NCBI RefSeq assembly: GCF_001721045.1
Contig: NZ_MDER01000064.1
Span: forward strand, 19,284 to 83,283
Direction of reading: 5' to 3'
Source of the DNA: Paenibacillus nuruki
Lineage (GTDB): Bacteria > Bacillota > Bacilli > Paenibacillales > Paenibacillaceae
Length of the DNA: 64,000 nt
Shown: piece after piece, positions 33,851 to 42,374 of the stretch
Numbering within the stretch: position 1 is the first letter of the stretch
Layout of the letters: each line of letters begins with the position of its first letter
Position numbers and translations under genes: made by a program
The notes under the pieces: model-generated
Seen by the model: only the letters and a program-made list of their open reading frames with translations
What the model was told of the DNA's origin: nothing
The model's database searches: none

Positions 33851-34930
33851 CTAATTCTTTTGTTTTTCTAATTCTTTTAACGTAGGATAATCCGTGTAAC
33901 CCTCGCTACCTCCACTAAAGAATGCAGCAGGGTTTGCTTCATTTAGTGGTGCGCCTGTTTGAAGTCTTTCTACCAAATCAGGATTAGCTAATGCCCATAC
34001 ACCAACCGGTACAAGATCAGCTAGACCGCTATCCAGATCTGCACTTATATTTTCTAATGTCCGACCTGCACGATTAACCAATAATGGATTCGTCCATATA
34101 GATCGAATATCTTTTAACAATTCTTCATTTCCAAGGTGCATGATATGAAGATAAGCCAGATTGAATTGTGCTAATTCTTTGGTCAGGTAACGATAAAGAT
34201 CAGGACCCTGTTCACCTTCTTCAATACCTCCAAGAGGTGTATGTGGAGAAATACGGAATCCTGTTTTGTCGGCTCCAATCTCCTCTACAATGGCTTGGGC
34301 AACTTCGATAGCAAAGCGAGCACGATTTTCGATCGAACCACCATATTCATCAGTACGTGTATTTGAATTTTCGCCTATAAATTGATTAATCAGATAACCG
34401 TTCGCCCCATGAATCTCAACGCCATCGGCTCCAGCTGCAATAGCAGCCGCCGCAGCTTGACGGAACTCTTGAATCGTTATTTGAATCTCTTCTTGACTCA
34501 ACTCACGAGGTACAGGGATATTTTGCATACCATTTGCTGTAAACATGTCGACGCCGGGTGCAATCGCAGAAGGAGCAACAGGTTGACGATGATGAGGTGT
34601 ATTTTCAGGATGTGACATCCGTCCAACATGCATCAATTGTATATAGACATAGCCGCCTGCTTCATGAACAGAATCGATCACTTTTTTCCATCCTGCAATA
34701 TGTTGTTCTGTATAAATACCGGGTGACCATAAGTATCCTTGACCATCGTCTGAAGGCTGTGCTCCTTCTGTAATCAGAAGCCCCAAAGAAGCGCGTTGCG
34801 TATAATACTCTGCGGCTAACTCTCCAGGGGTACCATCTTCTTGTGCTCTACTGCGTGTCATCGGTGCCATAGCTAGTCGATGCTGTAATTCCATATTTCC
34901 TATTTTCGTGGGGCTCCATAATTTTTCCAT
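33851..34930 (-). CDS. Old Yellow Enzyme family alkene reductase
   Basis: A 359-residue FMN-dependent (beta/alpha)8 reductase. Features are LWSPTKIGNMELQHRLAMAPMTRSRA, the FMN-binding TEGAQPSDDGQGY, YIQLMHVGRMSHP (flavin contact), EIHGANGYLINQFIGENSNTRTDEYGGS (His/Asn pair binding the substrate carbonyl) and FRISPHTPLGG. OYEs reduce activated C=C bonds such as enals, quinones and nitro compounds. The upstream SDR at 34985 is 55 bases away, so both likely share the promoter with the TetR-like operators near 35770-35850. Confidence 0.92.
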   Translation of the reverse strand: MEKLWSPTKIGNMELQHRLAMAPMTRSRAQEDGTPGELAAEYYTQRASLGLLITEGAQPSDDGQGYLWSPGIYTEQHIAGWKKVIDSVHEAGGYVYIQLMHVGRMSHPENTPHHRQPVAPSAIAPGVDMFTANGMQNIPVPRELSQEEIQITIQEFRQAAAAAIAAGADGVEIHGANGYLINQFIGENSNTRTDEYGGSIENRARFAIEVAQAIVEEIGADKTGFRISPHTPLGGIEEGEQGPDLYRYLTKELAQFNLAYLHIMHLGNEELLKDIRSIWTNPLLVNRAGRTLENISADLDSGLADLVPVGVWALANPDLVERLQTGAPLNEANPAAFFSGGSEGYTDYPTLKELEKQKN

Positions 34931-34984
34931 TTGTATTCCTCCGATATTTGATAGGTTATAAGCTAAATGCTATTGATTTGATAT

Positions 34985-35737
34985 TTAAAATTCTGAAATG
35001 ACCGGGTAGATCGGTGCTGTTAAATTAAAATCGTAATTGGTATCAACAATACCTACAGTCTCTGTACCTTCATACAGATTCACCATAAATCCAGCCATTT
35101 CTTTTGCTGTGTGATACTTAGGCATATTGGCTTGATAATCATATTCTTCAATATCGTTTGAGTTTTTCACAAAATCGGTTTCAGTGATCGCTGGAGCCAA
35201 TACTTTAGCTTTCAGATGCGCACCTTTGATTTCTAATTCTTTGGCAAGACCTTCTGTAAATGCACTTACATAATATTTAGAAGCAGAGTAGGCTACACTT
35301 CCAACAGCAATCGCATAACCAAGTGCTGAAGATACATTGATCAATTGAGTGCCTTCGATATTTGCATAATCTTTGACATAAAGGGTGGAAAGAATCGTTA
35401 ATGATTCGATATTAACTTTTAACATCATTTCGACTTTACTTAGATTCTGATCGACGATGAAAGAACCTTCACCAAGTCCTGCATTGTTAATCCAAGTCTC
35501 GATTTGATAATTTTTTAGACTGTTGTATAGCGTATAGGCTTGCTGAGTGATAGAAAGATCACTCTCTACGATTACAACATCTAATGCTGGATGCAATTCT
35601 TTGATTTTGGCTTGAAGTTCTTCGAGCTTTTCTACTCTTCTGGCTACGATAATTAAGTTCTTTCCTTTAGCTGCAAATGCCAATGCGCTCTCATAACCGA
35701 TTCCTGAACTTGCTCCTGTGATGACTGTATATTTCAT
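34985..35737 (-). CDS. SDR-family oxidoreductase
   Basis: A 250-residue short-chain dehydrogenase. TGASSGIG is at 7-14, the arginines in VARRVEKLEEL favour NADP(H), NNAGLGEG is at about 85-92, and the active-site Ser and YSASK (Tyr/Lys) follow in SVAYSASKYYVSAFTEGLAKEL. It resembles the DltE/YqjQ-like group. It is the first gene of a probable two-gene unit with the OYE reductase. Three sites resembling AGAACGATCATTCT lie in its upstream region. Confidence 0.88.
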   Translation of the reverse strand: MKYTVITGASSGIGYESALAFAAKGKNLIIVARRVEKLEELQAKIKELHPALDVVIVESDLSITQQAYTLYNSLKNYQIETWINNAGLGEGSFIVDQNLSKVEMMLKVNIESLTILSTLYVKDYANIEGTQLINVSSALGYAIAVGSVAYSASKYYVSAFTEGLAKELEIKGAHLKAKVLAPAITETDFVKNSNDIEEYDYQANMPKYHTAKEMAGFMVNLYEGTETVGIVDTNYDFNLTAPIYPVISEF

Positions 35738-35771
35738 TATTATTGCTCCCTTTAATCATATTTTAAATTTG

Positions 35772-35856
35772 AGAACGATCATTCTAAAATTGGTATAAAA
35801 GATCGTTTCTCCTTCTTTCGCCATAAGCATATCATTTCTAGAACGATCGGTAAAGT
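35772..35856. promoter_or_regulatory. TetR-like operators upstream of SDR-OYE unit
   Basis: AGAACGATCATTCT (35772-35785) is a palindrome with one mismatch per half. A half-site GATCGTTTCT follows at 35801. A second site, TAGAACGATCGGTAAAG, begins at 35839 with the core AACGATCGGT. The same two-site arrangement recurs upstream of the SDR at 35960. Such GATCG-centred palindromes are typical TetR-family operators. Confidence 0.65.
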
Positions 35857-35959
35857 ATTATTTTTAAAAATCATTTGTTGTGTCAAAAAGAAGTCATAGG
35901 ATGGAATTTAACCATTACTTAAATAATAAAGTGACTCTTCTGCATCTAAAATGTAACGC

Positions 35960-36754
35960 TTAGTGGTTGGTGTTAGCTTGTGTAGATCTTACGAGACGAG
36001 TTGTCCATTTGCGTGGTAATAATCGTGGCATAAATGCTAATAAGCGATTGCGCGCTCCCGGTATAATCAACGTATCTCCTTTTAAAAATCCGTGATATCC
36101 TTCCTTCGCTACTTGACTAGATGTCATGACTGAACCGCTTTTTGCCATTTGCGGGGCTTCTTCCATACCCGAACGATTGAAAAATCCAGTCGCTGTAACT
36201 CCCGGGCATAATGCTGTCACAGTCACACCGGTTCCACGTAGTTCATTTTCAAGTGCTTCTGTAAAAGATAATACATAGGCTTTAGACGCATAATACACAG
36301 ACATCAGCGGACCCGGAAAAAATCCAACAAGAGAAGATACATTCATGATCCCGCCATGTCCTCGCTTCACCATGTCCGGTAGAAATAACTTGGTCATTAC
36401 AGTTAAAGCTTTGATATTGATATCAATCATATTCACTTCTTGTTCTAGATCTGTTTCTAAAAACGTTCCATACAAGCCAAATCCAGCATTATTAATCAGG
36501 TAATCTACGACAATTCCTTTTTCCTGAAGTTCTGCAAAAACAGCTTGAGGCATTCCTGTTGCCGAGACATCTTTGGCGATGATTATCGAGTGTGTACCGT
36601 ATTTTTGTTTGTACTCTTTCGCCATTTCTTGCAACTTGGCTTCATTGCGTGCTACCAACACCAAGTTATAGCTATCTCTTGCAAAAAGGTCTGCTAATTC
36701 TTTTCCAATCCCGCCCGATACGCCTGTGATCAATACCGTTTTTTTCATTGTCAT
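35960..36754 (-). CDS. SDR-family oxidoreductase (DltE/YqjQ-like)
   Basis: A 264-residue short-chain dehydrogenase. Motifs are TGVSGGIG (10-17), VARNEAKLQEMAKEYK (NADP-type), NNAGFGLYG, MNVSSLVGF (catalytic Ser) and YYASKAYVLSFTEALENEL (Tyr and Lys). The C terminus is basic (LPRKWTTRLVRS), seen in membrane-associated relatives. It is preceded by its own pair of TetR-like operators at 36851 and 36970 and so appears co-regulated with the SDR-OYE unit. Confidence 0.88.
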   Translation of the reverse strand: MTMKKTVLITGVSGGIGKELADLFARDSYNLVLVARNEAKLQEMAKEYKQKYGTHSIIIAKDVSATGMPQAVFAELQEKGIVVDYLINNAGFGLYGTFLETDLEQEVNMIDINIKALTVMTKLFLPDMVKRGHGGIMNVSSLVGFFPGPLMSVYYASKAYVLSFTEALENELRGTGVTVTALCPGVTATGFFNRSGMEEAPQMAKSGSVMTSSQVAKEGYHGFLKGDTLIIPGARNRLLAFMPRLLPRKWTTRLVRSTQANTNH

Positions 36755-37025
36755 GGCTCCTTATTCATATAGTAAGTGAAAGTTAAACGTGTTCGTTGTA
36801 TTCGTTTATAAGTCTGTACAAAGGATAATGGTTGCTAACATAAAAATACAAGAATGATCGTTCTAAAAATATTAAAAAAATAAACTTTTCTTTGAATATC
36901 TTATTTGCGTATGAACATTCTTTAACTATTGTTAGTTAGCGAACTTCTGATTTAAACTCTACCATATTGAGAACGATCGGTAAAGAAAAATATTTTTTAT
37001 TTCTATATGTTAAAGAATTAGATAT
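36755..37025. promoter_or_regulatory. TetR-like operators and promoter region of SDR
   Basis: AGAATGATCGTTCT lies at 36851-36864 and AGAACGATCGGTAAAG at 36970-36985, the same two site types in the same order as upstream of 34985. The rest of this 270-base stretch is AT-rich with no coding signal. Confidence 0.65.
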
Positions 37026-37058
37026 TAAAAAGCCTTTAGCCTGTATAAGCTAAAGACT
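37026..37058 (-). terminator. Terminator after small membrane protein gene
   Basis: On the minus strand, AGTCTTTAGC pairs with GCTAAAGGCT (one G-U pair) and is followed by TTTTTAA. It lies downstream of the 33-residue gene at 37103. Confidence 0.7.
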
Positions 37059-37102
37059 TCCCTTCGAGTACAATTGTTAGATAAGCAAAGACTCGTTGCT
37101 TA

Positions 37103-37204
37103 TCAACCTGCACTAACATTTCGGACAACATAGACTAATATTAACCATAATACAAATATGATGCCTACCACCAATACGATTTTAGACTGTTTACTTCTGA
37201 ACAT
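37103..37204 (-). CDS. Small single-pass membrane protein (33 aa)
   Basis: A short gene with ATG at 37204 and GGAG eight bases upstream. The product has a basic start (MFRSKQSK) and one long hydrophobic helix (IVLVVGIIFVLWLILVYVV, residues 9-27), then RNVSAG. It has a proper terminator 45 bases downstream. The layout differs from the 36-residue protein at 30752, which has its basic end at the C terminus. Function unknown. Confidence 0.6.
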   Translation of the reverse strand: MFRSKQSKIVLVVGIIFVLWLILVYVVRNVSAG

Positions 37205-37283
37205 ATACCATGCTCCTTCTATTTTCTATTTGGTATTCATTCTAAATACTATGTAACTCTTTTCAAAATCTTTGGTTATTGCT

Positions 37284-37619
37284 CTACTTATTTATTGATT
37301 TAATTTTAATATCAAAATTACTTTCTTCCATATTATAGCATTTAGTTAACAAAGTATAAGCAGAGATCGTTTGCAAATGATTGACTACCTTTTCCAACTG
37401 TTCTATAGAATCTGTTCCGTGAGCTACTTTAATGTATTGGTGGCTATATAATGCTCTATAAATATCCTCATGATCTGTCGGCTCAATCTGTACCAGATGA
37501 ATATGAGAATCTGCTGTATGTCCACTGCCTACGATAGCATAATGATCATCAATTAGAAGGGCTTTGTCATGATGATATTGCAAATGTTTTTCATGTGGAA
37601 CGACCCAGATTTGTTTCAT
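37284..37619 (-). CDS. Hypothetical protein with a single HKD (PLD-like) motif
   Basis: A 111-residue protein. Residues 17-32 fit the phospholipase D signature H-x-K-x4-D-x6-G-S exactly: HDKALLID then DHYAIV then GS. A serine and histidine follow (GSGHTADSHIH). Full PLD enzymes have two such motifs over about 400 residues, while Nuc-type nucleases use one per ~150-residue chain and dimerise. At 111 residues this could be a truncated remnant or a reduced family member. AGGAGG lies eight bases before the ATG. It sits at the left edge of the AT-rich island. Confidence 0.5.
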   Translation of the reverse strand: MKQIWVVPHEKHLQYHHDKALLIDDHYAIVGSGHTADSHIHLVQIEPTDHEDIYRALYSHQYIKVAHGTDSIEQLEKVVNHLQTISAYTLLTKCYNMEESNFDIKIKSINK

Positions 37620-37772
37620 ATGTAGATGTCCTCCTAAAATTAAATACGTTTAAGTATTATTATTATACTCTATTCTTAAAACAATTAATACTTATAAATA
37701 TCATTTAATAGTACTTATATATTCCTTACACCTTTATGATTTATTGTCTACTCTTTTAGAGAGGTGTTGAAT

Positions 37773-38123
37773 ATGGATGAGGTTTTGATAAAATTAGGAA
37801 GTAAAATAAGAGAATATCGTAATCTTAAAGGATTATCTCAAGATCAATTAGGAGAATTATGCGGATTTCATTTTTCCTATATTGGCGGAGTCGAACGTGG
37901 AGAACGAAATATTACTATTGAAAATATTGCAAAGATTTCTAAAGCTTTAGATATTGAACTTTCTAAATTATTTGAATTTAATCAAGAAACAGATGAGAAT
38001 AATTTAGGAGAAAAGCAAAACCTTTTAAATGAATTAACTATCTTACTTGAAAATAAGAGTGTTAGTCAGATTACTATGATAAAAAATATTATTAATGAGA
38101 TTTTTAAAACTTTTTCGAAATAA
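37773..38123 (+). CDS. XRE-family HTH regulator
   Basis: A 116-residue protein. Residues 5-65 form the Cro/C1-type HTH: LGSKIREYRNLKGLSQDQLGELCGFHFSYIGGVERGERNITIENIAKISKALDI. The C-terminal ~45 residues are helical and probably dimerise. ATG at 37773 has GAGAGG eight bases upstream. The fold resembles SinR and controller proteins of restriction systems. It faces the Septu-like pair tail to tail across a shared terminator, so control of the pair is possible but unproven. Its AT-rich codon use matches the pair, not the flanks. Confidence 0.85.
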   Translation: MDEVLIKLGSKIREYRNLKGLSQDQLGELCGFHFSYIGGVERGERNITIENIAKISKALDIELSKLFEFNQETDENNLGEKQNLLNELTILLENKSVSQITMIKNIINEIFKTFSK

Positions 38124-38162
38124 AAAAAAGATACACTAACAAATTAGTGTATCTTTTTTTTA
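38122..38162. terminator. Bidirectional terminator between XRE and HNH genes
   Basis: GATACACTAA pairs exactly with TTAGTGTATC around 4 bases, flanked by A7-8 and T8 tracts, so it works on both strands. It abuts both stop codons. Confidence 0.9.
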
Positions 38163-39029
38163 TTAAGTTAAACAGGATCGGATAAAATTTTCTGATTGTT
38201 GCATAGCATCTAATAATGACGCCTCCCAGAAATTATTTCCATATATTTTTCTTTTGCTTTCTGCTTCATCTTGTAAATCTAACTCTACATCTTCTATAGT
38301 CACTTTTGTGGTTGATCTTCTGGATTTTGCTAATAAGGTCATTCTATGGGTGGTAATTGTTCCATTAGCTAACTTAGAATAGTTATCCAATAAATTGAGA
38401 TACAAAAAATGACTTGAAATTATACAAAATAATGTATTGTCTATTTGTTCTCTATTGTTTAAATAAAATTTAACTGATGGTATAAGATCGTTATTGTCAT
38501 ATATTAATTTCGCAAATAAAAATTTCTTACTTGGTAAAATATCATAATACATATTCAAAAAAAGTCTATTGTTATTATCATCTATCCATTTCTCTCTTTT
38601 TTTTAAATTGCAACTTGCACAGCATGGAATTAAATTTAAAGGATTTATACTTAATTCAGGATATTGACTTTTAGGAAGATAATGATCAAAAGTTATAGGA
38701 GTATCTATACAGCAATACTGGCATTTCATTCCATATTCTACTGATTGCAAATTAGAAATACAAGATTTCATTTCTTCTAATGCTTTAGTACTACTATCGT
38801 AACAGTGTAAAAATGCTTCTTTAATTAATATTTTTTCGCTATAATCAACTAAAAAATTTATTAAAACATGTAAAGAATCTAAATTATCATTAAACAATTT
38901 ATATTGTTCCCATACTGTTATAAAATTTTCTTCATTTAATAATAATAATCTTGTTTCTTCTTTCTTTGAATGAGCTATTCTTTTAAAAATATCTATAGGC
39001 TCTTCCTGATATGGTATCAAGTTTTTCAT
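38163..39029 (-). CDS. ptuB: HNH endonuclease, Septu PtuB-like
   Basis: A 288-residue HNH nuclease. The zinc and catalytic site spans residues 103-141: CQYC, then DHYLPKSQYPEL with the catalytic His116, N132 and then CCASCN. This CxxC-DHxLPKSxYPxL-NLxPxCxxCN pattern is the one seen in PtuB nucleases. The N-terminal 100 residues are helical. The gene starts 7 bases after the ATPase stop, so both are one operon. In known Septu systems PtuA and PtuB form a complex that restricts phage by cutting DNA. Exact subtype cannot be set without alignment. Confidence 0.75.
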   Translation of the reverse strand: MKNLIPYQEEPIDIFKRIAHSKKEETRLLLLNEENFITVWEQYKLFNDNLDSLHVLINFLVDYSEKILIKEAFLHCYDSSTKALEEMKSCISNLQSVEYGMKCQYCCIDTPITFDHYLPKSQYPELSINPLNLIPCCASCNLKKREKWIDDNNNRLFLNMYYDILPSKKFLFAKLIYDNNDLIPSVKFYLNNREQIDNTLFCIISSHFLYLNLLDNYSKLANGTITTHRMTLLAKSRRSTTKVTIEDVELDLQDEAESKRKIYGNNFWEASLLDAMQQSENFIRSCLT

Positions 39030-39036
39030 ATTGGTC

Positions 39037-40449
39037 TTATTCCTTATTATTAATAATTGTTTTCAAGTAAACTTTTGCATTAAAACTAAGTTTGTTGTTA
39101 AATAATAATAATATTTCATCGTAAGATAAATCTTGAGTTATTTTATTGAAGAAATTTTTATATAAACTATCTTTTTGACTACTATAAAAAACTTCTTCTG
39201 TAATACTAGTTAAATCCTCACCAAAACTTTCAATCCCCAATGGTCTAATTATAATTTTATTATCAATTTTTTCAAAAACTCTAACGTATTTTGCAGGTAT
39301 TTCCTGTAAAATTATTGGAGAATGTGTAGAAATAATTGCATAAGAATCATACTCCTCTAATAATTCGTAAAGCATTTTTGTTAAACTCATTACTGCATCT
39401 GGATGTAAATATAGTTCAGGCTCATCATAAAGGATTAAAGAAGAATTTTTAATATTAGCCATAATATTAGTTATCATCACTAATATCATATTTTGTCCTG
39501 AGCTCAATTGTTTAAAAACTTCTTCCGGCACTCCAGTTATCAAGTACTCTAATGTCTCTAAAGGAATTATGGAAGAAAGGACTTTTTTCCATTTCATAAG
39601 TCTATCTTTCGTATTTAAACGATGTAGGGAATCATTTATTTTTACAGCCATTTGACTTTTGCTTATAATTCCATTATTAGACCTAATACCGTAGTACTTA
39701 TAACTAAAATCCTCTGAAGAGTTAGGTTTATCAAATTCGTCAAAATAACTATAAGATATTGCAATTACTTGAGAAAATATCGGAGTTGATGGAATGAAAG
39801 TTTCCTCATTTATATCTACTCTACTTAAAGCGTCTGCTAATTGTATAAGCATCTTTGTCTTTCCAGTACCATTACTTCCAATCACTGCATTAATTCTGTA
39901 AGGCAAATATTTATGTTTGTTAAAGTCAAAATTTATTTTTAAATTGTTACCATAATGATAATAGTTAAAATCGAAGTAAGTGATATAGTTAGGCTTAATA
40001 TTTTCCTTTTTATAGAAAATATATTGTGCAGTTTTTATCTCTTCATTATTTTCAATATTTTGAATTAAAAAATCTTTAATTTCTTTGTATGATTTTGCTT
40101 TTTCAAATAATTGTTTATCAAAAATAAGATCATTTAAATTTTTTAATAAATTAGGATATATCATATATCCTACATCTTCTAAATTCTTATAATAATCTAA
40201 ATTCACTCCTACTGAAAAATAAGATTTATTTAGTTTTTCAAATGAAATAGGAAGGGAAAATTCTGAGGGACTAGCAATAGAAACTATTTTTATTTCTCCT
40301 AACGTTACTATATCGCTACGAGTAGATCTTAATTCTAATTTGAAGCATCTTTCATTTTTCTTTAATTTATTTCTTTTAATTTCATATAAAACTACTATAT
40401 CGTTTGTTAAATATTGAGGAATATCTGTTATATTAGTATAAAAGTTCAT
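39037..40449 (-). CDS. ptuA: AAA-family ATPase, Septu PtuA-like
   Basis: A 470-residue ABC-type ATPase of the AAA_21/OLD-like group. Walker A is GSNGTGKT (191-198), the signature LSSGQ (315-319), Walker B SLILYDEPE (337-345) and the switch His in ISTHSP (373-378). Unlike SMC proteins there is no long coiled coil; unlike OLD nucleases no TOPRIM domain follows. The N-terminal ~180 residues have no recognisable motif. Length and the adjacent HNH gene fit PtuA of Septu. Codon use is very AT-rich. The start has GAGG eight bases upstream. Confidence 0.75.
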   Translation of the reverse strand: MNFYTNITDIPQYLTNDIVVLYEIKRNKLKKNERCFKLELRSTRSDIVTLGEIKIVSIASPSEFSLPISFEKLNKSYFSVGVNLDYYKNLEDVGYMIYPNLLKNLNDLIFDKQLFEKAKSYKEIKDFLIQNIENNEEIKTAQYIFYKKENIKPNYITYFDFNYYHYGNNLKINFDFNKHKYLPYRINAVIGSNGTGKTKMLIQLADALSRVDINEETFIPSTPIFSQVIAISYSYFDEFDKPNSSEDFSYKYYGIRSNNGIISKSQMAVKINDSLHRLNTKDRLMKWKKVLSSIIPLETLEYLITGVPEEVFKQLSSGQNMILVMITNIMANIKNSSLILYDEPELYLHPDAVMSLTKMLYELLEEYDSYAIISTHSPIILQEIPAKYVRVFEKIDNKIIIRPLGIESFGEDLTSITEEVFYSSQKDSLYKNFFNKITQDLSYDEILLLFNNKLSFNAKVYLKTIINNKE

Positions 40450-40556
40450 TATTTCACCTCAAGTTTTTTATTATGTATATACATAGAAAAACAGATCACA
40501 ATTTTTGTTTTATTTAATATATATTTTTTATTATTGAATTTATTAGTAGTTTAAAC

Positions 40557-40591
40557 GAAAGTCTTTGGCTATATATCAGCTAGAGACTTTC
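40557..40591. terminator. Hairpin between ATPase and upstream gene
   Basis: GAAAGTCTTTGGCT pairs with AGCTAGAGACTTTC with one mismatch and G-U pairs. The T tract is weak on both strands. It probably separates the 40656 gene from the ATPase. Confidence 0.5.
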
Positions 40592-40655
40592 TTTAAGTTT
40601 AATCATATACTTATTTCTAATATTGAAATAAGTATATGAAAATTTTCAATAATAA

Positions 40656-41087
40656 TTAACAATCATAGGAAGGAATATTAAATCTTCTACATTCTCCAGG
40701 AGAACCACTTGTATCCATTCTTTGAATCACTTCAGTAAATCTATTTTCAGCATTAAACATAGTAATAATTTGGATAGCTGTCATACGGTCTACTCCCCCA
40801 GCTTCAAGCTCATATTCAATTTCATAAAAGCCTGTAAAATTATTTAACTCATTTTGATCTAAATGATAACGGTTTAGTATATTCGAAACATGCTCAATTT
40901 GTCTATTACTAATAACTTCTAAATTACCCAGTTGTGCATCAATTACATTTTCCATTCCATTTAAAAGCCCAAAAATAGTTGAATCATTTACGTTGCATGT
41001 ATCTTCAGGTAATCTTTTTTGAATACGATAAATTTCACCTAAAATTTTTGCTAAAGCAAGTTTAATTGTTTGATCCATTTGCTTCAC
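40656..41087 (-). CDS. Uncharacterised protein next to the Septu-like pair
   Basis: A 143-residue, largely helical, soluble protein (for example LALAKILGEIYRIQKRLPE and IDAQLGNLEVISNRQIEHVSNILNRYHL). It ends in an odd Cys-containing tail (SGSPGECRRFNIPSYDC). AT-rich like the ATPase and HNH genes and in the same direction, but about 200 bases upstream with a hairpin between. AAGGAG lies upstream of the ATG. I do not recognise it; it may be an accessory part of the island or unrelated. Confidence 0.6.
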   Translation of the reverse strand: MKQMDQTIKLALAKILGEIYRIQKRLPEDTCNVNDSTIFGLLNGMENVIDAQLGNLEVISNRQIEHVSNILNRYHLDQNELNNFTGFYEIEYELEAGGVDRMTAIQIITMFNAENRFTEVIQRMDTSGSPGECRRFNIPSYDC

Positions 41088-41389
41088 TCCTTAATTGAAT
41101 ATATAACTTCATAGTGATTAATATATACAAAAAAGTAAATATTTAACTTTTAATATTTTATACTTTTCACTATGGATACTCTTCTAGAAATTGTCCTTTC
41201 AACCCCGATACTACCCATCTCTTTTCTTCTACCGTTAAATAGAGAAATCATGATCAATATTAGAAAAAATGTATCTATAGTTTTTTTTGGCATAAATATT
41301 TAATTATAGTAGGCAAAAGTTAAAAGATAAAAGCAGCAGACTACCGGATTCGTATCGATGCCGGAGAGCTGCTGCCTTTTACATGTTAT
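41088..41389. other. Intergenic region at the right edge of the AT-rich island
   Basis: About 300 bases with no coding signal. It contains AT-rich promoter-like DNA for the 40656 gene at 41090-41160, a T8 tract near 41281, and the nudC terminator at 41329-41379. Base composition changes back to the chromosomal type past 41330. No clear attachment-site repeat was found. Confidence 0.4.
41329..41379 (-). terminator. Terminator of nudC
   Basis: On the minus strand, AAAGGCAGCAG pairs with CTGCTGCTTTT, with an inner CCGG/CCGG pair, followed by T residues. Confidence 0.75.
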
Positions 41390-42235
41390 CTAGCTTTTAT
41401 ATTCTTCTACATACCAGTCAATCATCTTACGTGCAATACTGACTCTTGGTGGAATATTTGGGAGTTCATCCGCATGGAACCACTTAGCTTCGGCGATTTC
41501 TTCACCATCCACTTGAATCTCGCCGCTATCATATTCAGCGATAAAGCCGATCATGAGTGAATGTGGGAATGGCCACGGTTGACTGTCGTAATAGCGAATA
41601 TTTTTGATCTTGATGCCGACCTCTTCCATCGTTTCCCGTTGTACACAGTCTTCTAGTGTCTCTCCAGGTTCTACAAAGCCTGCGATCAGACCATACATTT
41701 TATTTGGAAAATGACCTGCACGAGCGAGCAGAATCTGATCACCTTTTAAAATAACTGTAATCACAGCAGGTGACAGACGAGGATAATGAGACAATCCGCA
41801 ATTTGGACAAACTTTGCTACGTTCATGATCTGCATGATTCAGCGGATTGCCACAGCGTCCGCAGAACTGGTTCGTTGCATCCCAAGACAGCATTTGCAGA
41901 CCCCGTCCAGCCACATGGAACAAATCTTCATCAATGCGGTCATATAGAGCAAAAAGAGGTAGAAAAATCATACCTTCCGGTACGGTAATATCTTCTGCAA
42001 CTTCAGCCGTATAACAGGAAGCTCCTTCGATCGAACCGAGATAAAGTGTGCGGTTAGACGTTAATCCATACTTGTCCAGACGATCTCCAACCGGAACGGC
42101 TAGTAGGTCGCCTGTTTCATGAACAAGTAGTTGATTCCCACGAAAGATAAACCAGTACCCTATCGAGTTTTCCTGCTCTGTAGGTCGAAGTGCAGGACTA
42201 TATCGTTTATAAATGCTTTCAATGGTCGGTTGCAT
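41390..42235 (-). CDS. nudC: NAD(+) diphosphatase NudC
   Basis: A 281-residue Nudix hydrolase of the NADH pyrophosphatase group. A zinc ribbon (CGRCGNPLNHADHERSKVCPNCG) precedes the Nudix domain. The Nudix box is GFVEPGETLEDCVQRETMEEVG, complete, and SQPWPFPHSLM is the SQPWPFPxS motif that defines NudC proteins. It cleaves NAD(H) to NMN(H) and AMP and removes NAD caps from RNA. ATG at 42235 has AAAGG ten bases upstream; the earlier in-frame ATG at 42253 lacks one. Confidence 0.92.
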   Translation of the reverse strand: MQPTIESIYKRYSPALRPTEQENSIGYWFIFRGNQLLVHETGDLLAVPVGDRLDKYGLTSNRTLYLGSIEGASCYTAEVAEDITVPEGMIFLPLFALYDRIDEDLFHVAGRGLQMLSWDATNQFCGRCGNPLNHADHERSKVCPNCGLSHYPRLSPAVITVILKGDQILLARAGHFPNKMYGLIAGFVEPGETLEDCVQRETMEEVGIKIKNIRYYDSQPWPFPHSLMIGFIAEYDSGEIQVDGEEIAEAKWFHADELPNIPPRVSIARKMIDWYVEEYKS

Positions 42236-42374
42236 GGAATCAGAACCTTTCATGTGCGTACTTTTTACGTTATTTGTGATATGTTGTACATCATTAAGTT
42301 TACCCTAAGAACAGAATGGATCAAACGTCAATCTACAAATCTCTACATTATCTGGGAAAAGGATGTATCTATAC

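Noticed and set aside
37284..41087. Direct repeats marking the ends of a mobile island around the Septu-like genes
   Set aside because: The base composition changes, but I found no integrase, transposase or convincing attachment repeats at either end.
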